Shown here piece after piece: positions 38,244 to 46,978 of a stretch of DNA of 64,000 nt (position 1 is its first letter; the number at the start of each line of letters is the position of its first letter). This DNA comes from Amycolatopsis taiwanensis DSM 45107 (GTDB lineage Bacteria > Actinomycetota > Actinomycetes > Mycobacteriales > Pseudonocardiaceae). Position numbers and translations under genes: made by a program. Location: positions 386,390 to 450,389 of the forward strand of contig NZ_KI912598.1 of the NCBI RefSeq assembly GCF_000519205.1. Reading direction: 5' to 3'. The notes beneath the pieces are model-generated. The model worked only from the letters and a program-made list of their open reading frames with translations, was not told where the DNA came from and searched no databases.

Positions 38244-40736
38244 ATGTCGCAGGTGCCGGAACGCCCGTCGCTGGACGGGCTGGACGTCAAATGGTCGGAG
38301 CACTGGGAGCGGGCCGGGCTGTACTCCTTCCGTGCCCCGGGCCGGCGTGCTGAGGTCTTCTCGATCGACACGCCACCGCCCACGGTGAGCGGCTCGCTGC
38401 ATGTGGGGCACGTGTTCTCCTACACGCATACCGACATCGTCGCCCGCTACCAGCGGATGCGGGGCAAGCACGTGTTCTACCCGATGGGCTGGGACGACAA
38501 CGGGTTACCGACCGAACGCCGCGTGCAGAACCATTTCGGGGTCCGCTGCGATCCGTCACTGCCCTACGATCCCGATTTCCGCCTGTCCAGCCACAAGGGC
38601 GTCCTCGACGTCTCTCGGGAAAACTTCATCGAGCTGTGCGAGCAGTTGACGGAGGAGGACGAGAAGGCGTTCGAGGAGGTGTGGCGCCGCCTGGGCCTGT
38701 CGGTCGACTGGTCGCGTACGTACACCACCATCGGCGAGCACGCCCGCCGAGTCTCGCAGCGAGCATTCCTGCGGCTGCTGGAGTCGGGCGAGGCATACCA
38801 GTCGGAGGCGCCGACGCTGTGGGACGTCGGATTCCGCACGGCGGTGGCACAGGCGGAACTCGAGGACCGCGAGCACGCCGGGGCGTGGTACCGGATCGCC
38901 TTCCCCAGCGCGGACGGCCCGGTGTACGTGGAAACCACGCGTCCCGAGTTGCTGCCCGCGTGCGTGGCATTGATCGCGCATCCCGACGATGAGCGTTACC
39001 AGCCGTTGTTCGGCAGCACGGTCACCTCACCGGTTTTCGGCGTCGAGGTTCCGGTGCTGGCACACCGGATGGCCGAGCGGGAGCGCGGCGCCGGGATCGC
39101 GATGTGCTGCACGTTCGGCGACCTGACCGACGTGCAGTGGTGGCGCGAGTTGCGGTTGCCGACGCGGACCATCATCGGCCGGGACGGCCGGATCCTGCCG
39201 GAGCCGCCGGCCGGGCTGGCCGGCTCGCGGGGGCGGGCGGCCTATGCCGAGCTGGCCGGCGCAACGGTGCACACGGCTCGGGAACGGGTCGTGGCCATGC
39301 TGCGGGAAAGCGGTGACCTCGACGGCGAGCCGCGCAAGACGGTCCGGCCGGTCAAGTTCTTCGAGAAGGGCGACAAGCCGCTGGAGATCGTGTCCAGCCG
39401 GCAGTGGTTCATCCGCTCGCTCGCGCACCAGGACGCGATGCTCCGGCGTGGCGCCGAACTGGTGTGGCACCCGCCGTACATGAAGGCGCGCTACGACGAC
39501 TGGGTGCGCGGCCTGAACGGGGACTGGCTGGTCAGCCGGCAGCGGTTCTTCGGGGTGTCCTTCCCCGTGTGGTACCCCGTGGACGCCGACGGCGAGCCGG
39601 ACTACCGCGCGCCGATCGTGCCCGGGGACGACGAGTTGCCGGTCGATCCGTCCTCGGAGGTTCCCCGCGGGTACCGCGCGGACCAGCGCGGCAAGCCCGG
39701 TGGGTTCGTGGCCGATCCCGACGTGATGGACACCTGGGCGACGTCTTCGCTGACCCCGCAGATCGTCTGCGGCTGGGGCGAGGACGAGGAGTTGTACGCC
39801 CAGACGTTCCCGATGGACCTGCGTCCGCAAGCGCACGACATCATTCGCACCTGGCTGTTCTCGACGATGCTGCGGTCGGAGCTGGAGGCGCACTCGCTGC
39901 CGTGGCGGAATGTGGCGCTGTCCGGGTGGATTCTCGATCCCGACCGGAAGAAGATGAGCAAGTCCAAGGGGAACGTGGTCACCCCGTTGGGGCTGCTGGA
40001 GCAGTTCAGCCCGGACGCGGTCCGGTACTGGGCGGCGAGCGGGCGTCCCGGCACGGACACGGCCTTCGACCAGACCCAGATGAAGATCGGACGCCGGCTG
40101 GCGACGAAACTGCTCAACGCCAGCAAGTTCGTGCTCAGCTTCCCCGAGCCGGCCGCGGGCGCCGAGGTGACGCACGCGCTCGACCGGGCCATGCTGGCGG
40201 CGCTGGACGACGTGATCCGGCAGGCGACGCAGGCGCTGGACGACTTCGAATACACCAGCGCGCTGGAAAGCGTCGAGAAGTTCTTCTGGTTCTTCTGCGA
40301 CGACTATCTGGAACTGGTGAAGCAGCGCGCCTACGGCGGTGACGACCAGTCCGCCCGCCTTGCGCTTCGCACGGCCCTGTCGGTGTTGCAGCGGCTGTTT
40401 GCGCCGTTTTTGCCTTACGCCACCGAGGAAGTCTGGTCCTGGTGGCATGCGGAGTCGGTGCACGTCGCCGAGTGGCCGGTGCCTCGGGGTGCGGCCGACG
40501 GCGGCGCGGTCGTGTCACTGGCCAGCCGGGCGATCGGCGCGATCCGCAAGGCGAAGTCCGACGCCAAGCAGTCGATGCGTTCGCCGGTGGAACACGTGCG
40601 TATCGAGGGTCCGGTGAGCGAACTGGAGACCCTGGACTCGATCGCCGACGATCTGCGCGCCGCGGGCAATGTCACACGCCTGGTGCTCGAGCCGTCCGAG
40701 GCCCCGCTCCGCTTCGACGTCACTCTGCCCGGGTAG
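38244..40736 (+). CDS. Second valine-tRNA ligase, archaeal/alternative type
   Basis: An 830-aa class I synthetase clearly different from the neighbouring valS. HIGH is [16 protein letters not shown] near residue 50 and KMSKS is KKMSKSKGN near 569. The editing domain has [20 protein letters not shown] and [19 protein letters not shown], the CTFGD pattern of archaeal/rickettsial-type ValRS rather than the bacterial TPAHD version. The C-terminal coiled-coil arm of bacterial ValRS is absent. ATG 38244 follows GGCAGGGAGCCG. A paralogous synthetase beside the normal one suggests acquired function, such as resistance to a valyl-tRNA synthetase inhibitor or to a toxic valine analogue. That is an inference. 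Confidence 0.9.
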   Translation: MSQVPERPSLDGLDVKWSEHWERAGLYSFRAPGRRAEVFSIDTPPPTVSGSLHVGHVFSYTHTDIVARYQRMRGKHVFYPMGWDDNGLPTERRVQNHFGVRCDPSLPYDPDFRLSSHKGVLDVSRENFIELCEQLTEEDEKAFEEVWRRLGLSVDWSRTYTTIGEHARRVSQRAFLRLLESGEAYQSEAPTLWDVGFRTAVAQAELEDREHAGAWYRIAFPSADGPVYVETTRPELLPACVALIAHPDDERYQPLFGSTVTSPVFGVEVPVLAHRMAERERGAGIAMCCTFGDLTDVQWWRELRLPTRTIIGRDGRILPEPPAGLAGSRGRAAYAELAGATVHTARERVVAMLRESGDLDGEPRKTVRPVKFFEKGDKPLEIVSSRQWFIRSLAHQDAMLRRGAELVWHPPYMKARYDDWVRGLNGDWLVSRQRFFGVSFPVWYPVDADGEPDYRAPIVPGDDELPVDPSSEVPRGYRADQRGKPGGFVADPDVMDTWATSSLTPQIVCGWGEDEELYAQTFPMDLRPQAHDIIRTWLFSTMLRSELEAHSLPWRNVALSGWILDPDRKKMSKSKGNVVTPLGLLEQFSPDAVRYWAASGRPGTDTAFDQTQMKIGRRLATKLLNASKFVLSFPEPAAGAEVTHALDRAMLAALDDVIRQATQALDDFEYTSALESVEKFFWFFCDDYLELVKQRAYGGDDQSARLALRTALSVLQRLFAPFLPYATEEVWSWWHAESVHVAEWPVPRGAADGGAVVSLASRAIGAIRKAKSDAKQSMRSPVEHVRIEGPVSELETLDSIADDLRAAGNVTRLVLEPSEAPLRFDVTLPG

Positions 40737-40799
40737 GCGGCTCCCTGCCTTCGGCAGTCGGCGTGGCGGGGGCCTGGCGTGTCCCCGGCTGGGGACGGT

Positions 40800-40841
40800 G
40801 AGTTCCCGGTTCAGGCACGCGAGTTCCCGGCTCGGGCCAAC
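40800..40841. repeat. Two units of the 21-bp repeat family
   Basis: GAGTTCCCGGTTCAGGCACG plus C (40800-40820) and GAGTTCCCGGCTCGGGCCAA plus C (40821-40841). They match the units at 15828-15974 in length, start (GAGTTC) and the CGG(T/C)TCAGG core. They lie downstream of the second valS, between convergent genes. Confidence 0.7.
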
Positions 40842-40895
40842 CCAGCCTCCGGTCTCCGGTGCAGTTTCGCTTCCATTCTCGGTGCTCGCATGGGA

Positions 40896-41318
40896 TCAGA
40901 GTGCGGCCGCGACGGCGGCGGCCTGGAAGACGATCTGGATGGCGGTTCTGGGTACCAGTGGGGTGACCGGCAGGCCACGGCGTGCGGCGGAGACGTTCGC
41001 GGCGAACATGGGCAGCATCAACAGGGCCAGGCACCAGGCGGTCAGGGAGGCCGTGGGTGGCAGCAGCAGTCCGGCCACGCCGGCCAGTTCGAGCATGCCG
41101 GTCACCGTGACCAGCAGGTCCGGGCGGGGCAGGCGGGGCGGGACCATCGCGATCAACCCCCGCCGTCGCTTGTTGAAGTGCGCAAGTCCGGTGAGCAGGA
41201 ACATCAGCGCCAGCCCGCCGCGCAGTGCGGGCTGCCAGGCGTCCAGCACCGCGATGCCGGCGAAGCCGAGCAGGCGCAGCACGGCGAATCCGCCGACCAG
41301 GGCGATCAAGGGGGCCAT
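40896..41318 (-). CDS. DoxX-like membrane protein
   Basis: A 140-aa protein with four hydrophobic segments. LRGGLALMFLLTGLAHFNKRR, and TGMLELAGVAGLLLP in the middle, match the DoxX/DUF-type small membrane proteins implicated in redox homeostasis. The start ATG 41318 has GAGGAG upstream. It is divergent from a TetR gene, with two operator-like palindromes in the 89-bp gap, so it is the presumed target. Function within the family remains poorly defined. Confidence 0.8.
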   Translation of the reverse strand: MAPLIALVGGFAVLRLLGFAGIAVLDAWQPALRGGLALMFLLTGLAHFNKRRRGLIAMVPPRLPRPDLLVTVTGMLELAGVAGLLLPPTASLTAWCLALLMLPMFAANVSAARRGLPVTPLVPRTAIQIVFQAAAVAAAL

Positions 41319-41347
41319 CGGGATCTCCTCGGTTCTTGTTCATCGAT

Positions 41348-41396
41348 CTTGTCAATGGAAAGATTGACTTAGGACAATCAACTTGTCAATGACAAG
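41348..41396. promoter_or_regulatory. TetR-type operators between doxX-like gene and tetR
   Basis: CTTGTCAATGACAAG (41382-41396) is a 15-bp palindrome with only the central base unpaired; it contains TTGACA on the minus strand, a likely -35. A second half-like site, CTTGTCAATGGAAAG, is at 41348-41362. Between them GATTG and CAATC form a further dyad. The arrangement fits autoregulation by the adjacent TetR protein. Confidence 0.6.
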
Positions 41397-41407
41397 ATTG
41401 GAGAGCC

Positions 41408-41962
41408 ATGGCCTACCACCACGGCGACCTGCGCCGGACCTTGCTGGCGACGGCGGTCGAGGTGATAGCTGAGTCAGGTCCGGCGACACTCAGCCTGCGT
41501 GAGCTGGCGCGCCGGGCCGGCGTGTCGCATGCCGCGCCCGCGCACCACTTCGGCGACAAGGCGGGACTGCTGACCGCGCTGGCGACGCAGGGTTTCGACC
41601 TGCTGGCCGAGGAGCTGGCCGCGGCCGGTCCAGACCTGCACGAGACCGGCGTGGCCTACATCCGCTTCGCGATCGGGCACCGAGCGCACTTCGAAGTGAT
41701 GTTCCGCCCCGAGCTTTACCACGCCGACGATCCAGAGGTCACGGCCGCCCGTGCCCGCGCGACGGCCATCCTCGCCGAACGCGCCGCGGCGGTCGTCGGG
41801 GACACGGCCGACAGTCGCGCCGCACGCCTCGCGGCCTGGTCGATCGCGCACGGCTTCGCCGCGTTGTGGCTGGGCGGGGCGATCCCGTCCGATGTCGGCA
41901 CCGACCCCGAAGCCGCCGCCCGGCCCGTTCTGCACCTGTTGTTCGGCCGAAAACCGGAATAA
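41408..41962 (+). CDS. TetR/AcrR-family regulator
   Basis: A 184-aa repressor. The N-terminus MAYHHGDLRRTLLATAVEVI, then SLRELARRAGVSHAAPAHHF, gives the TetR helix-turn-helix with YHHGDLR, a hallmark of the TetR_C_33/WHG-type subgroup. The C-terminal domain (FAIGHRAHFEVMFRPELYH) is the typical ligand region of this group. GGAGAG precedes the ATG. It is divergent from the DoxX-like gene, with strong palindromes between them, so it probably regulates that gene. Confidence 0.9.
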   Translation: MAYHHGDLRRTLLATAVEVIAESGPATLSLRELARRAGVSHAAPAHHFGDKAGLLTALATQGFDLLAEELAAAGPDLHETGVAYIRFAIGHRAHFEVMFRPELYHADDPEVTAARARATAILAERAAAVVGDTADSRAARLAAWSIAHGFAALWLGGAIPSDVGTDPEAAARPVLHLLFGRKPE

Positions 41963-41983
41963 CCGGGCCCGCGGGTTCCTCGG

Positions 41984-42847
41984 TCAGCGCAGGGACGCGT
42001 AGATGGCCTGCGCCATTCCCCGCATCCCGGCGAAGAACGGGTGGTACGCGGCCGCCGCGAGCACGTTGGTGTGCTGGCCGTTGATCCATGGGCTGGCCGA
42101 GCAGGCGTCGTGGCCGAGCGACGGAGTGAAAGTGTCCACATAGGACGTCTTGCCGTCGGCCGCCGCGGCATCGGAAATCGCTCCGTTGAGCGCTTCCTCG
42201 ACGCTGTTCAGCCAGGCGTAGTCCCCATCGGCGAACGGAAGGATGTCCGGGCAGGTGCCGGACGGAGGCGCGATCCGCGGATAGCCGACGGCGACCACCT
42301 TCGCGTGAGGTGCGCGGGCGTGGATTTCGGTGAGCACGGCGGCTATGTTGTTCCGGGTCTGCGCGATCTTCGCCTTGACCGTGTCGACCCCGTCGACGGT
42401 GAACTGGCGCTGGCACGGGTTGCCGGTCGGGTCGGAGGCGCGCAGACCGGGACAGACCCCGACCAGGGTGCCGAACACGCTGAAGTCGTTGCCGCCGATG
42501 CCCAGCGTGACCAGGTCGGTGTCCGGCCTCAGGGCATTGAGCTGCGGCGGGTTGGTGCCAAGCGGAATATCCTGCGGCGAAGTCATGTCCGACGTGTCCG
42601 CACCACTGCAGCTGACGTCGGTGAAGGACCGGACAAACAGGCGGAAGGCGAGTTGTGCCGGGTAGTTCGAGGTGGAGCGCAGGCACCCGACCGGGTCGAG
42701 TCGTTGCAACGGAATGAGCGGGCCCGCCGTGTAGGAATCGCCGAGGGCGACGTAATGGTTGAACCTTTGTGGGGCGGCTGACGCCGTGAAAGCGGAGGAC
42801 AACATGACGACAGCGAGGGCCACGGCGACGACGGCGAGTCTGCGCAT
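41984..42847 (-). CDS. Secreted SGNH/GDSL esterase or lipase
   Basis: A 287-aa protein with a Sec signal peptide (MRRLAVVAVALAVVMLSSAF, then TASA-AP cleavage). SGNH blocks: block I YVALGDSYTAG (Ser), block III LGIGGNDF (Asn), and block V with AAYHPF (His). Cys pairs (CSGAD, CPGLR, CQRQ, CPDIL, CSAS) suggest disulfides, as in Streptomyces extracellular lipases of this class. Likely an extracellular lipase/esterase. It is convergent with tetR. Confidence 0.9.
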   Translation of the reverse strand: MRRLAVVAVALAVVMLSSAFTASAAPQRFNHYVALGDSYTAGPLIPLQRLDPVGCLRSTSNYPAQLAFRLFVRSFTDVSCSGADTSDMTSPQDIPLGTNPPQLNALRPDTDLVTLGIGGNDFSVFGTLVGVCPGLRASDPTGNPCQRQFTVDGVDTVKAKIAQTRNNIAAVLTEIHARAPHAKVVAVGYPRIAPPSGTCPDILPFADGDYAWLNSVEEALNGAISDAAAADGKTSYVDTFTPSLGHDACSASPWINGQHTNVLAAAAYHPFFAGMRGMAQAIYASLR

Positions 42848-43001
42848 GGCTAATTCCTAGCCGCTGGCGCGGGACTGCGCCGCCGCCGTTCGGGTGCATT
42901 CCCCAGTTTGTCAACCCCCAGCGGTCATGAGTGACCCGTTACTGTCGAAATTCGGGATGAACTCCTCACTCATGCCTCGCCCTTGGGGAGGACCAGACCG
43001 G

Positions 43002-44228
43002 TCAGCGGTTCGATCCGCGCGCCCGCGCCAACTCGCGCGCCCGCGGCCCGCCCTCGATGGTCTCGCCCAACCGGCACAGCAGGGCCTCCTGCCGCCGTGG
43101 CCCGACGAGCTGGGCGCCGGCCGGCAGCCCGTCGCCGGTGAGGCCGGCCGGGACGGTGAGCGCGGGATGTCCGGTGACCGACGCGAGCGCGGTGGTCCGG
43201 AAGTACGCGGCCTCGATGGGCTCCTTGCGGTCGCCCACCATCGCCGTGTCCGTGCCGGCCGGCGCCGCGGTCACCGGCACGGTCGGCAGGAGAAGCGCGT
43301 CCACCGCGCCGAAGGCTTCGTCGAGTTCGGCGCGCACGGCGGCGGCCCGGGCCAGCGCCTCCTGATAATCCGAAGAGGACACTTCGCTGCCCGCGCGCAG
43401 CATTTCCGCGGCCCGTCCGGCCAGGCCGGCCGGATCGCCGGTGTACGCGGCCCACCATTCTCGTGCCGATTCGGCCAGCATGATGGTGTAGCCCGCCGTG
43501 CGGGCATGGCGGTGACCGAGCGGCAGTTCGATGTCGCTGAGCTTCGCGCCCGCCGCCTCGAGAGTGTCCGCCGCCTCCTCGAACAGGCGCAGCACTTCGG
43601 GATCGATCTTGCCGTCCCACAGCTGCCTGGGCAGCCCGATACGCAGGTCTGCCACCGGTCGGGCGGGCACCATGGCGCCGCCCAGGATTTCGTGCAGCCG
43701 CAGGCACTCCCGCGCGGTCGGCGCGATCGGCCCGACGGTGTCCATGGACGGGGCCACCGGTGTGATCCCGCGCATCGAGATGGTGCCGTGGGTGGGGCGC
43801 AGGCCGGCCACGCCGCACAGCGCGGCGGGAATCCGGATGGAGCCGCCGGTGTCGGTGCCGAGCGCGGCCGGGACCGCGCCGGTGGCCACCGCGACCGCCG
43901 AACCACCACTCGAGCCGCCCGCGTCGCGGCTGGGGTCCCACGGGTTGCGGCACCCCGGCGTGCGCACCGACCAGGCCAGCTCCGGAACCGTCGTCCGTCC
44001 GGACACGACATGCCCGGTCGCACGCAGCCGCGCCCAGACCTCGGCGTCTTCGCCTGCCGTCCGGTGGGCGAGCCCGGGCGTCCCGTTCCGGACGGTCTGG
44101 CCGGCGACGTCGATCAGATCCTTGACGGCCACTGGAATTCCCGGGCTTTCCGGGTACAGCTCGACGAACGCCCCCAGTTCGCGAGCGTCGGCCACCGCTT
44201 GGTCGGTCGTGGTCCGTTCGACGGTCAT
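43002..44228 (-). CDS. Amidase signature family enzyme
   Basis: A 408-aa cytosolic hydrolase. The catalytic triad Ser-cisSer-Lys is visible as PVAVKDLIDVAG (Lys, near 35), DAGGSSGGSAVAVATG (cis-Ser, near 108) and GTDTGGSIRIPA (nucleophile Ser, near 129). C-terminal GHPALTVPAGL matches the family. It is shorter than GatA (about 480 aa), and no gatB/gatC is adjacent, so a stand-alone amidase or acylamidase is likelier. Substrate unknown. Confidence 0.88.
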   Translation of the reverse strand: MTVERTTTDQAVADARELGAFVELYPESPGIPVAVKDLIDVAGQTVRNGTPGLAHRTAGEDAEVWARLRATGHVVSGRTTVPELAWSVRTPGCRNPWDPSRDAGGSSGGSAVAVATGAVPAALGTDTGGSIRIPAALCGVAGLRPTHGTISMRGITPVAPSMDTVGPIAPTARECLRLHEILGGAMVPARPVADLRIGLPRQLWDGKIDPEVLRLFEEAADTLEAAGAKLSDIELPLGHRHARTAGYTIMLAESAREWWAAYTGDPAGLAGRAAEMLRAGSEVSSSDYQEALARAAAVRAELDEAFGAVDALLLPTVPVTAAPAGTDTAMVGDRKEPIEAAYFRTTALASVTGHPALTVPAGLTGDGLPAGAQLVGPRRQEALLCRLGETIEGGPRARELARARGSNR

Positions 44229-44301
44229 CGGCCCTCCGCGTTGCCCTGGTGCGTCCCCGCGTCATGACCCGGAACGCCGTGGAAACGACCTTAGTGTCGG
44301 G

Positions 44302-44913
44302 TTACCCGGCTTGGTAGACGAGCAGGTAGCGCCAGAACGCCAAGGGCCGCACGGTGCTCCCCGGCAGGAGCGACGCCGACGCGCGCCGGATCTGGCGCAT
44401 GGTCATCGTCTCGGCCTTGACCGGCGGCACGACCCCGAGTGGCTCCGGGCCGCCGTTGAGTCGCTCGCCGAGGTGCACGATCAGGCGGGCGGCCAGGTTC
44501 AGCGGCGGGCCGGCGAGCAGCCACTTGCCCAGCTCCGCCGGCGAACTGGGCCGGCCGAGGCCGAGGATCGCGAGCACGCCGCCGGGCTCGAGCGCGTCGC
44601 GCAGCCTGGCGACCGTCTCGAACGGCACGTGGTGGATCGACGCCAGGCCGGAGATGAAGTCGTACCGGCCGAGCTCGGCCTCGGTGATGTCGGCACACCG
44701 GTAGCTGATCTTGCCCGGCCCCGGGTTGCCGAGCGCGCGGGCGGCTTCGACGACCTCCGCGGCCTCATCGACCGCTTCCACGTCCAGCCCGGAGGCCGCG
44801 AGCCGGCGCGCGAACAGTCCCGTGCCGCAGCCGATGTCGAGTGCGGTGCGGGCGCCTTCGGGCACGGTGCGCAGCAGGAGCGGGTGATAGTGGTGGTTGT
44901 GGTTGAACGGCAC
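44302..44913 (-). CDS. Class I SAM-dependent methyltransferase
   Basis: A 203-aa protein from GTG 44913, starting PFNHNHHYHPLLLRTVPEGA, a conserved beginning for this group. Motif I is TALDIGCGTGLFARRL, motif II includes DVEAVDEA, and the post-I acidic residue is in CADITEAELGRYDF. A C-terminal part (NGGPEPLGVVPPVKAETMTM) carries the typical substrate cap. A TTG at 44931 is an alternative start. It is divergent from folC, with overlapping -10 elements (TAGACT for folC, TAGAGT on the other strand). Confidence 0.8.
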   Translation of the reverse strand: MPFNHNHHYHPLLLRTVPEGARTALDIGCGTGLFARRLAASGLDVEAVDEAAEVVEAARALGNPGPGKISYRCADITEAELGRYDFISGLASIHHVPFETVARLRDALEPGGVLAILGLGRPSSPAELGKWLLAGPPLNLAARLIVHLGERLNGGPEPLGVVPPVKAETMTMRQIRRASASLLPGSTVRPLAFWRYLLVYQAG

Positions 44914-44941
44914 GGGGCCAACCTGCCACAAAGCGGCACTC

Positions 44942-44947
44942 TAGACT
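44942..44947 (+). promoter_or_regulatory. folC: -10 box of folC (leaderless)
   Basis: TAGACT ends 8 nt before the GTG at 44956. The reverse strand reads TAGAGT over nearly the same bases, so the divergent methyltransferase and folC may compete for one promoter region. Confidence 0.5.
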
Positions 44948-44955
44948 CGATAGGT

Positions 44956-46425
44956 GTGGAAGAGGAGTACCCCGCGGAACTGTCCAGCGGTGACAATTTC
45001 GTGGCCGGACCGCTGCCCGACGATCCGTCCGAGACGGACAACGGCCAGGAAATCGATCCCGCGGTGCTCGACCGCCAGGCCCGCCAGGAGCTGATCCGGG
45101 TCGAGGCCGAGCTGGACCGGCGCTGGCCGGAGACCAAGATCGAGCCGTCGCTGGACCGGATCGCCGCGCTGACCACGGTCCTGGGCGATCCGCAGAAGAC
45201 CTACCCGGTGCTGCACGTGGCGGGGACGAACGGCAAGGGCTCCACGACCCGCATGATCGACGCGTTGCTGACCCGTCTCGGGTTGCGCGTCGGCCGCTAC
45301 ACCAGCCCGCACCTGCAACTGGTGACCGAGCGGATCGCGGTGGACGGCGCGCCGATCCCGATCGCGAAATACGTCGAGACCTACCGTGACATCGCGCCGT
45401 ACGTGTCCATGGTGGACGGTGCCGGCGGGCCGCCGATGAGCAAGTTCGAGGTGCTCACCGGAATGGCCTTCGCAGCCTTCGCCGACGCTCCGGTGGAGGT
45501 CGCGGTGCTGGAGACCGGCCTCGGCGGCAGCTGGGACGCCACCAACGTGGCCGACGCGCAGGTCGCCGCGATCACGCCGATCGGGCTCGACCACATCCAG
45601 TACCTCGGCAGCGACCTCACCCAGATCGCCGCGGAGAAGGCGGGCATCATCAAGCCCGGTAGCGTCGCGGTGCTCGCCGAGCAGGAGCCCGAGGTTCAGC
45701 GGGTGCTGCTGGAGCGGGCGATCGAGGTCGACGCCACGGTGGCCAGGGCCGGCAGTGAGTTCGGTGTCCTGCAGCGCGAGATCGCCGTCGGCGGGCAGAT
45801 GCTGCGACTGCAGGGTCTCGGCGGCGTCTACGACGAGATCTTCCTGCCCCTGCACGGCGCGCACCAGGCGGGCAATGCCGCGCTCGCGCTTGCCGCGGTG
45901 GAGGCGTTCTTCGGCGCCGGAAAGGACCGGCAACTCACGGTCGACGCCGTGCGCGAGGCGTTCGCCGACGTGCGGCTGCCCGGCCGCCTGGAGCACGTGC
46001 GCCCAGCGCCGACAGTGCTGCTTGACGTCGCGCACAACCCGCACGGCGCCCGCGCGCTGGCCGGCACGATCGCGGAGGAGTTCGCGTTCCGGCGCCTGGT
46101 CGCCGTGGTCGGCATCATGGCGGACAAGGACGCGCGGGGCATCCTGGAGGCGCTCGAACCAGTGGTGTCCGACATCGTGGTGACCCGGAACAGCTCACCG
46201 CGGGCGATGCCGCTGGAGGAGCTCAACGAACTCGCCCTGTCGATCTTCGGCGAGGACCGGGTGGTCGCCGAGACCAGCCTGGACGCGGCGGTGGAGAGCG
46301 CGGTGGCGCTGGTGGACGAGGTCGACGACCCGGACGAGCCGCTGTCCGGCGGAGGCGTGTTGGTGACCGGTTCGGTGGTGACCGTCGGCGATGCGCGCAC
46401 CCTGTTCGGTAAGGAGCCAGAGTGA
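44956..46425 (+). CDS. folC: Folylpolyglutamate synthase / dihydrofolate synthase
   Basis: A 489-aa ATP-dependent ligase that makes dihydrofolate and adds glutamates to folates. The P-loop is VAGTNGKGSTTRM near residue 90, the fingerprint LETGLGGSWDATNVA near 190, and the Mg/Glu site region LDHIQYLGSDLTQIAAEKAG follows. The N-terminus has about 55 extra acidic residues compared with E. coli FolC, usual in actinobacteria. GTG 44956 is preferred for the leaderless promoter. The stop overlaps the DUF4233 start (GTGA). Confidence 0.95.
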   Translation: MEEEYPAELSSGDNFVAGPLPDDPSETDNGQEIDPAVLDRQARQELIRVEAELDRRWPETKIEPSLDRIAALTTVLGDPQKTYPVLHVAGTNGKGSTTRMIDALLTRLGLRVGRYTSPHLQLVTERIAVDGAPIPIAKYVETYRDIAPYVSMVDGAGGPPMSKFEVLTGMAFAAFADAPVEVAVLETGLGGSWDATNVADAQVAAITPIGLDHIQYLGSDLTQIAAEKAGIIKPGSVAVLAEQEPEVQRVLLERAIEVDATVARAGSEFGVLQREIAVGGQMLRLQGLGGVYDEIFLPLHGAHQAGNAALALAAVEAFFGAGKDRQLTVDAVREAFADVRLPGRLEHVRPAPTVLLDVAHNPHGARALAGTIAEEFAFRRLVAVVGIMADKDARGILEALEPVVSDIVVTRNSSPRAMPLEELNELALSIFGEDRVVAETSLDAAVESAVALVDEVDDPDEPLSGGGVLVTGSVVTVGDARTLFGKEPE

Positions 46426-46823
46426 GCGACGAGGAGTCCCCGCGTCCACCCGCGAAGGACCCGATGAAGTCCTTCCGCGGGGTCATGGCGGGCGCACTGA
46501 TCCTGGAGGCGATCACGGTGGGCCTTGCGGTGCCGGTGGTCGCGCGGCTCGGCGGGGGAGTGGGCACTGTCGGCGGCTGGGCCGTGATCGGCATCGCCAT
46601 CGCGCTCGTCGCCTGCTGCGGGCTGCTCGGGCGGCCGTGGATCGTGCCGGTCATCCTGGCGCTGCAGGTCGGGCTGATCGCGTTCTTCGTGTCGCAGGTC
46701 GCGATCGGGATCATCGGGCTGCTGTTCCTCGCGTTCTGGCTGTGGGCGCTGTGGCTGCGCCGGGATGTCGCGCGGCGCATGGCTCAGGGCCGCCTACCCA
46801 GCCAGCAACGCCAGTCCGACTGA
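46422..46823 (+). CDS. DUF4233 family membrane protein
   Basis: A 133-aa, four-helix membrane protein. MKSFRGVMAGALILEAITVG after a polar leader, and the ending FLAFWLWALWLRRDVARRMA, match DUF4233, an actinobacterial family almost always encoded between folC and ndk. GTG 46422 overlaps the folC stop. The role is unknown; the conserved position suggests nucleotide or folate linkage or simple cotranscription. Confidence 0.88.
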   Translation: MSDEESPRPPAKDPMKSFRGVMAGALILEAITVGLAVPVVARLGGGVGTVGGWAVIGIAIALVACCGLLGRPWIVPVILALQVGLIAFFVSQVAIGIIGLLFLAFWLWALWLRRDVARRMAQGRLPSQQRQSD

Positions 46824-46860
46824 CCTTCTCCCGTTCCTGAGCGCCCTGCTCGGCCAATCT

Positions 46861-46948
46861 GAGAGCACTATCAGCAAAACGAGAGCACTGCTCTTGACTT
46901 GGTGCACCGTTTGCGTCATGCTGATCGCAACAACGAGATCACTGCTCT
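46861..46948. promoter_or_regulatory. Triple GAGAnCACT-type operators upstream of 46979
   Basis: Three related sites: GAGAGCACTATCAGC (46861), AGAGCACTGCTCT (46882-46894, perfect 6-bp arms with one centre base) and AGATCACTGCTCT (46936-46948). A -35-like TTGACT (46894-46899) overlaps the second. The spacing suggests cooperative binding by a dimeric repressor, but no regulator gene is adjacent, so the cognate protein is encoded elsewhere. Confidence 0.55.
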
Positions 46949-46978
46949 TGAAAAGGGCTAGCGCTCACGGAGGCGACC

